This document shows, in pieces, positions 11,705 through 13,500 of a stretch of DNA of 13,500 nucleotides. Source of the stretch: JAWWBL01 sp033720975. GTDB lineage: Bacteria > Actinomycetota > Acidimicrobiia > Spongiisociales > ZC4RG35. The notes below the pieces were generated by a model, which was not told the DNA's origin, did not search any database, and saw nothing but the letters and a program-made list of their open reading frames with translations. How positions within the stretch are numbered: the first letter of the stretch is position 1; the number at the start of each line of letters is the position of its first letter. The translations under genes and the position numbers were made by a program. Location: positions 1 through 13,500 of the forward strand of contig JAWWBL010000044.1 in the NCBI GenBank assembly GCA_033720975.1, written 5' to 3'.

Positions 11705-13500
11705 ATGACAACCCGACGCCACTTCTCCGAAGCCCTGGAATATCACGAGAAGCCGACTCCGGGGAAGCTGGCAATAAGAGCCACAAAGCCCACCGCCACC
11801 CAAGCCGACCTGAGCCTCGCTTACACGCCCGGGGTAGCCGAGCCCTGCCTGGTGATCGCCGACGACTCCGATGCGGCATTCCGCTACACCAATAGGGGGA
11901 ACCTGGTCGCGGTCGTATCCAACGGAACGGCAGTCCTCGGTCTGGGAAACATCGGAGCACTCGCCGGCAAGCCCGTGATGGAAGGCAAGGCCGTGCTGTT
12001 CAAGAGGTTCGCCGACATCGATGTGTTCGACCTCGAGATCGACTCGGAGGACCCGGAGGACGTGATCAGGTTCTGCGAGCTCCTTGCACCCACCGTTGGC
12101 GGCATCAATCTCGAGGACATTCGGTCACCGGAATGCTTCTACATCGAGTCCACGCTTCGGGAGAGGCTCGACATCCCGGTGTTCCACGATGACCAGCACG
12201 GTACGGCGATCATCGGAGGGGCAGCCTTCCTCAATTCCCTGGAGCTGACAGGGAGGGACATAGGGAGCACTTCGGTAGTCGTCGCCGGGGCCGGCGCCGC
12301 TGGGGTGGCTACTGCCCGCTTCTTCATCGAGCTGGGAGTGGATCCGGCCAACATCCTGATGACTGACTCCCATGGTGTCCTCCACACCGGCAGGGACGAT
12401 CTCGATGACACCAAGGTCGAATTCGCTCGCGACACCGACGCCCGGGACCTGGCTGACGCAATGCGCGGCGCGGATGTCCTGATCGGCGTGGCAGTGGCCG
12501 GGATTGTCAGCCAGGACATGGTCCGCTCCATGGCGGACAACCCGATTGTCTTCGCCCTGGCAAACCCCGACCCTGAGATCACCTATCCGGACGCCAAAGC
12601 GGCACGTCCCGACGTGGTAATGGCCACCGGGCGGAGCGACTTCCCCAATCAGGTGAACAACGTGTTGGGGTTCCCATTCATCTTCAGAGGTGCTCTCGAT
12701 GTGAGAGCAAAGGGTGTATCGGAGAACATGAAGATCGCGGCCGCCCGTGCCCTGGCCGAGCTCGCCAAAGAGCCCGTCCCCGACTCGGTGCTGCGCGCCT
12801 ACAACCTGGACCGTCTCGCCTTCGGACCGGAGTATTTGATTCCGAAGCCGTTCGACCCCCGAGTGCTTTGGACCGTTGCACCTGCCGTCGCCGAGGCCGC
12901 CATGGAGGAGGGCCTGGCGAGAACCCCAATCGAGGACTTCGATGGCTACAAGGCCGAGCTGCAGGCCAGGTTCAGGGCGTCGCACTCCTTGATCAACGCC
13001 ATAACCACGCGGGCGATGGAGCAGCCCAAGCGTGTGGCCTACCCCCACGGGCACGACGTGCGGATCATTCGGGCGGCCCGGCGGGTCGCCGATGACGGGA
13101 TCGCCAGGCCGATTCTCATCGGTAACTCCCAGAAGATCGAGTCGCTGGCCGGGGAGGCTGGAATCGAGCTGACGGGCATGGAGATCGTCGACTCGATGTC
13201 CCCAAGCTCGGACCGCAAGCGTTATGCGTCGGTGCTGGAGGAGGTGCGGCGCGACCGTGGGATGTCTCTTCATGAAGCAGAGATGCGGGTGACCGACCCG
13301 AACATGTACGCCTGCCTGATGGTTCGGGAAGGTGACGCCGACGCCGTGCTCGGGGGGTTGACTACCTACTACCCGGAGACGATTCGTCCGGCTCTGCAGG
13401 TTCTCAAGGTGGAAGAGGGTCGCTCGATCGTCTCCTCGGTCTACATCGTCGTGATCGCTGGACGAGTGCTGTTCTTCACCGACTGCGCGGTGAACATCGA
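11705..13500 (+). CDS. maeB: Malic enzyme with C-terminal phosphotransacetylase-like domain (3' end outside window)
   Basis: Oxidatively decarboxylates malate to pyruvate and makes NAD(P)H. The frame is open from ATG 11705 to the window end (598 full codons). The malic domain has AYTPGVAEPC with catalytic Tyr40, TNRGNLVAVVSNGTAVLGLG (62-81) and Lys95 in MEGKAV; metal ligands are Glu137, Asp138, and Asp162/Asp163 in FHDDQHGTAI. The Rossmann motif is GAGAAG (195-200), and ANPDPEI follows at about 284. After about residue 430 a phosphotransacetylase-like domain begins (VAYPHGHDVRIIRAARR, then GGLTTYYPETIRPALQVL), the MaeB architecture of about 760 residues, so about 160 are missing. In characterised MaeB enzymes this domain lacks transferase activity and is regulatory (acetyl-CoA). 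NADP preference is inferred from the family. Confidence 0.95.
   Translation, partial: MTTRRHFSEALEYHEKPTPGKLAIRATKPTATQADLSLAYTPGVAEPCLVIADDSDAAFRYTNRGNLVAVVSNGTAVLGLGNIGALAGKPVMEGKAVLFKRFADIDVFDLEIDSEDPEDVIRFCELLAPTVGGINLEDIRSPECFYIESTLRERLDIPVFHDDQHGTAIIGGAAFLNSLELTGRDIGSTSVVVAGAGAAGVATARFFIELGVDPANILMTDSHGVLHTGRDDLDDTKVEFARDTDARDLADAMRGADVLIGVAVAGIVSQDMVRSMADNPIVFALANPDPEITYPDAKAARPDVVMATGRSDFPNQVNNVLGFPFIFRGALDVRAKGVSENMKIAAARALAELAKEPVPDSVLRAYNLDRLAFGPEYLIPKPFDPRVLWTVAPAVAEAAMEEGLARTPIEDFDGYKAELQARFRASHSLINAITTRAMEQPKRVAYPHGHDVRIIRAARRVADDGIARPILIGNSQKIESLAGEAGIELTGMEIVDSMSPSSDRKRYASVLEEVRRDRGMSLHEAEMRVTDPNMYACLMVREGDADAVLGGLTTYYPETIRPALQVLKVEEGRSIVSSVYIVVIAGRVLFFTDCAVNI

Noticed and set aside
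12125..13273. Long minus-strand open frame of 382 codons opposite maeB
   Set aside because: It is the antisense shadow of the malic enzyme, whose motifs are unmistakable on the plus strand; the minus-strand translation is Gly/His/Val-rich without family features.

Overview
The window looks like ordinary chromosomal DNA from a GC-rich actinobacterium-like organism (Actinomycetota, possibly a deep-branching class). Supporting signs are the high GC at third codon positions, the L10 leader, a polyphosphate-type glucokinase, a tandem-GNAT protein, frequent GTG/TTG starts, and several genes whose start codon follows a TANNNT -10 box too closely to leave a ribosome binding site (apparently leaderless). 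I see no rRNA, tRNA, IS element, integrase, phage gene or CRISPR array.

Layout. The 3' end of rplA (L1) is followed by two hairpins, the second a strong terminator, and then about 300 bp of GC-rich DNA with hairpins but no convincing gene. An alpha/beta hydrolase on the minus strand sits between rplA and rplJ. Its promoter overlaps that of rplJ-rplL, which has its own promoter, an L10 autoregulatory leader and a downstream terminator. An M1 aminopeptidase (pepN, minus) converges on rplL. It is divergent from serB (plus), a phosphoserine phosphatase with two ACT domains. serB converges with a tandem-GNAT gene, which lies downstream of gnd (6-phosphogluconate dehydrogenase) on the minus strand. 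gnd is divergent from ppgK (polyphosphate glucokinase, plus), and ppgK converges with hflX (minus). Upstream of hflX is a 102-residue protein that resembles GroES. Divergent from that is maeB, a malic enzyme with a C-terminal phosphotransacetylase-like domain, cut off by the window end.

How the genes relate. rplA and rplJL supply the L1 and L12 stalks. ppgK and gnd both feed the pentose phosphate pathway (glucose to glucose 6-phosphate; 6-phosphogluconate to ribulose 5-phosphate with NADPH). maeB is another likely NADPH and pyruvate source. serB makes serine. hflX and the GroES-like gene may share a stress role.

No defence, mobile or biosynthetic system is visible, and I do not think the window holds a new multi-gene system. 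The most notable points are the recurring TANNNT-6-nt-start architecture, two convergent gene pairs that each share one CTAG as both stop codons, a 20-bp near-palindrome upstream of maeB, the divergent GroES-like protein before hflX, and the structured 300-bp gap after rplA.
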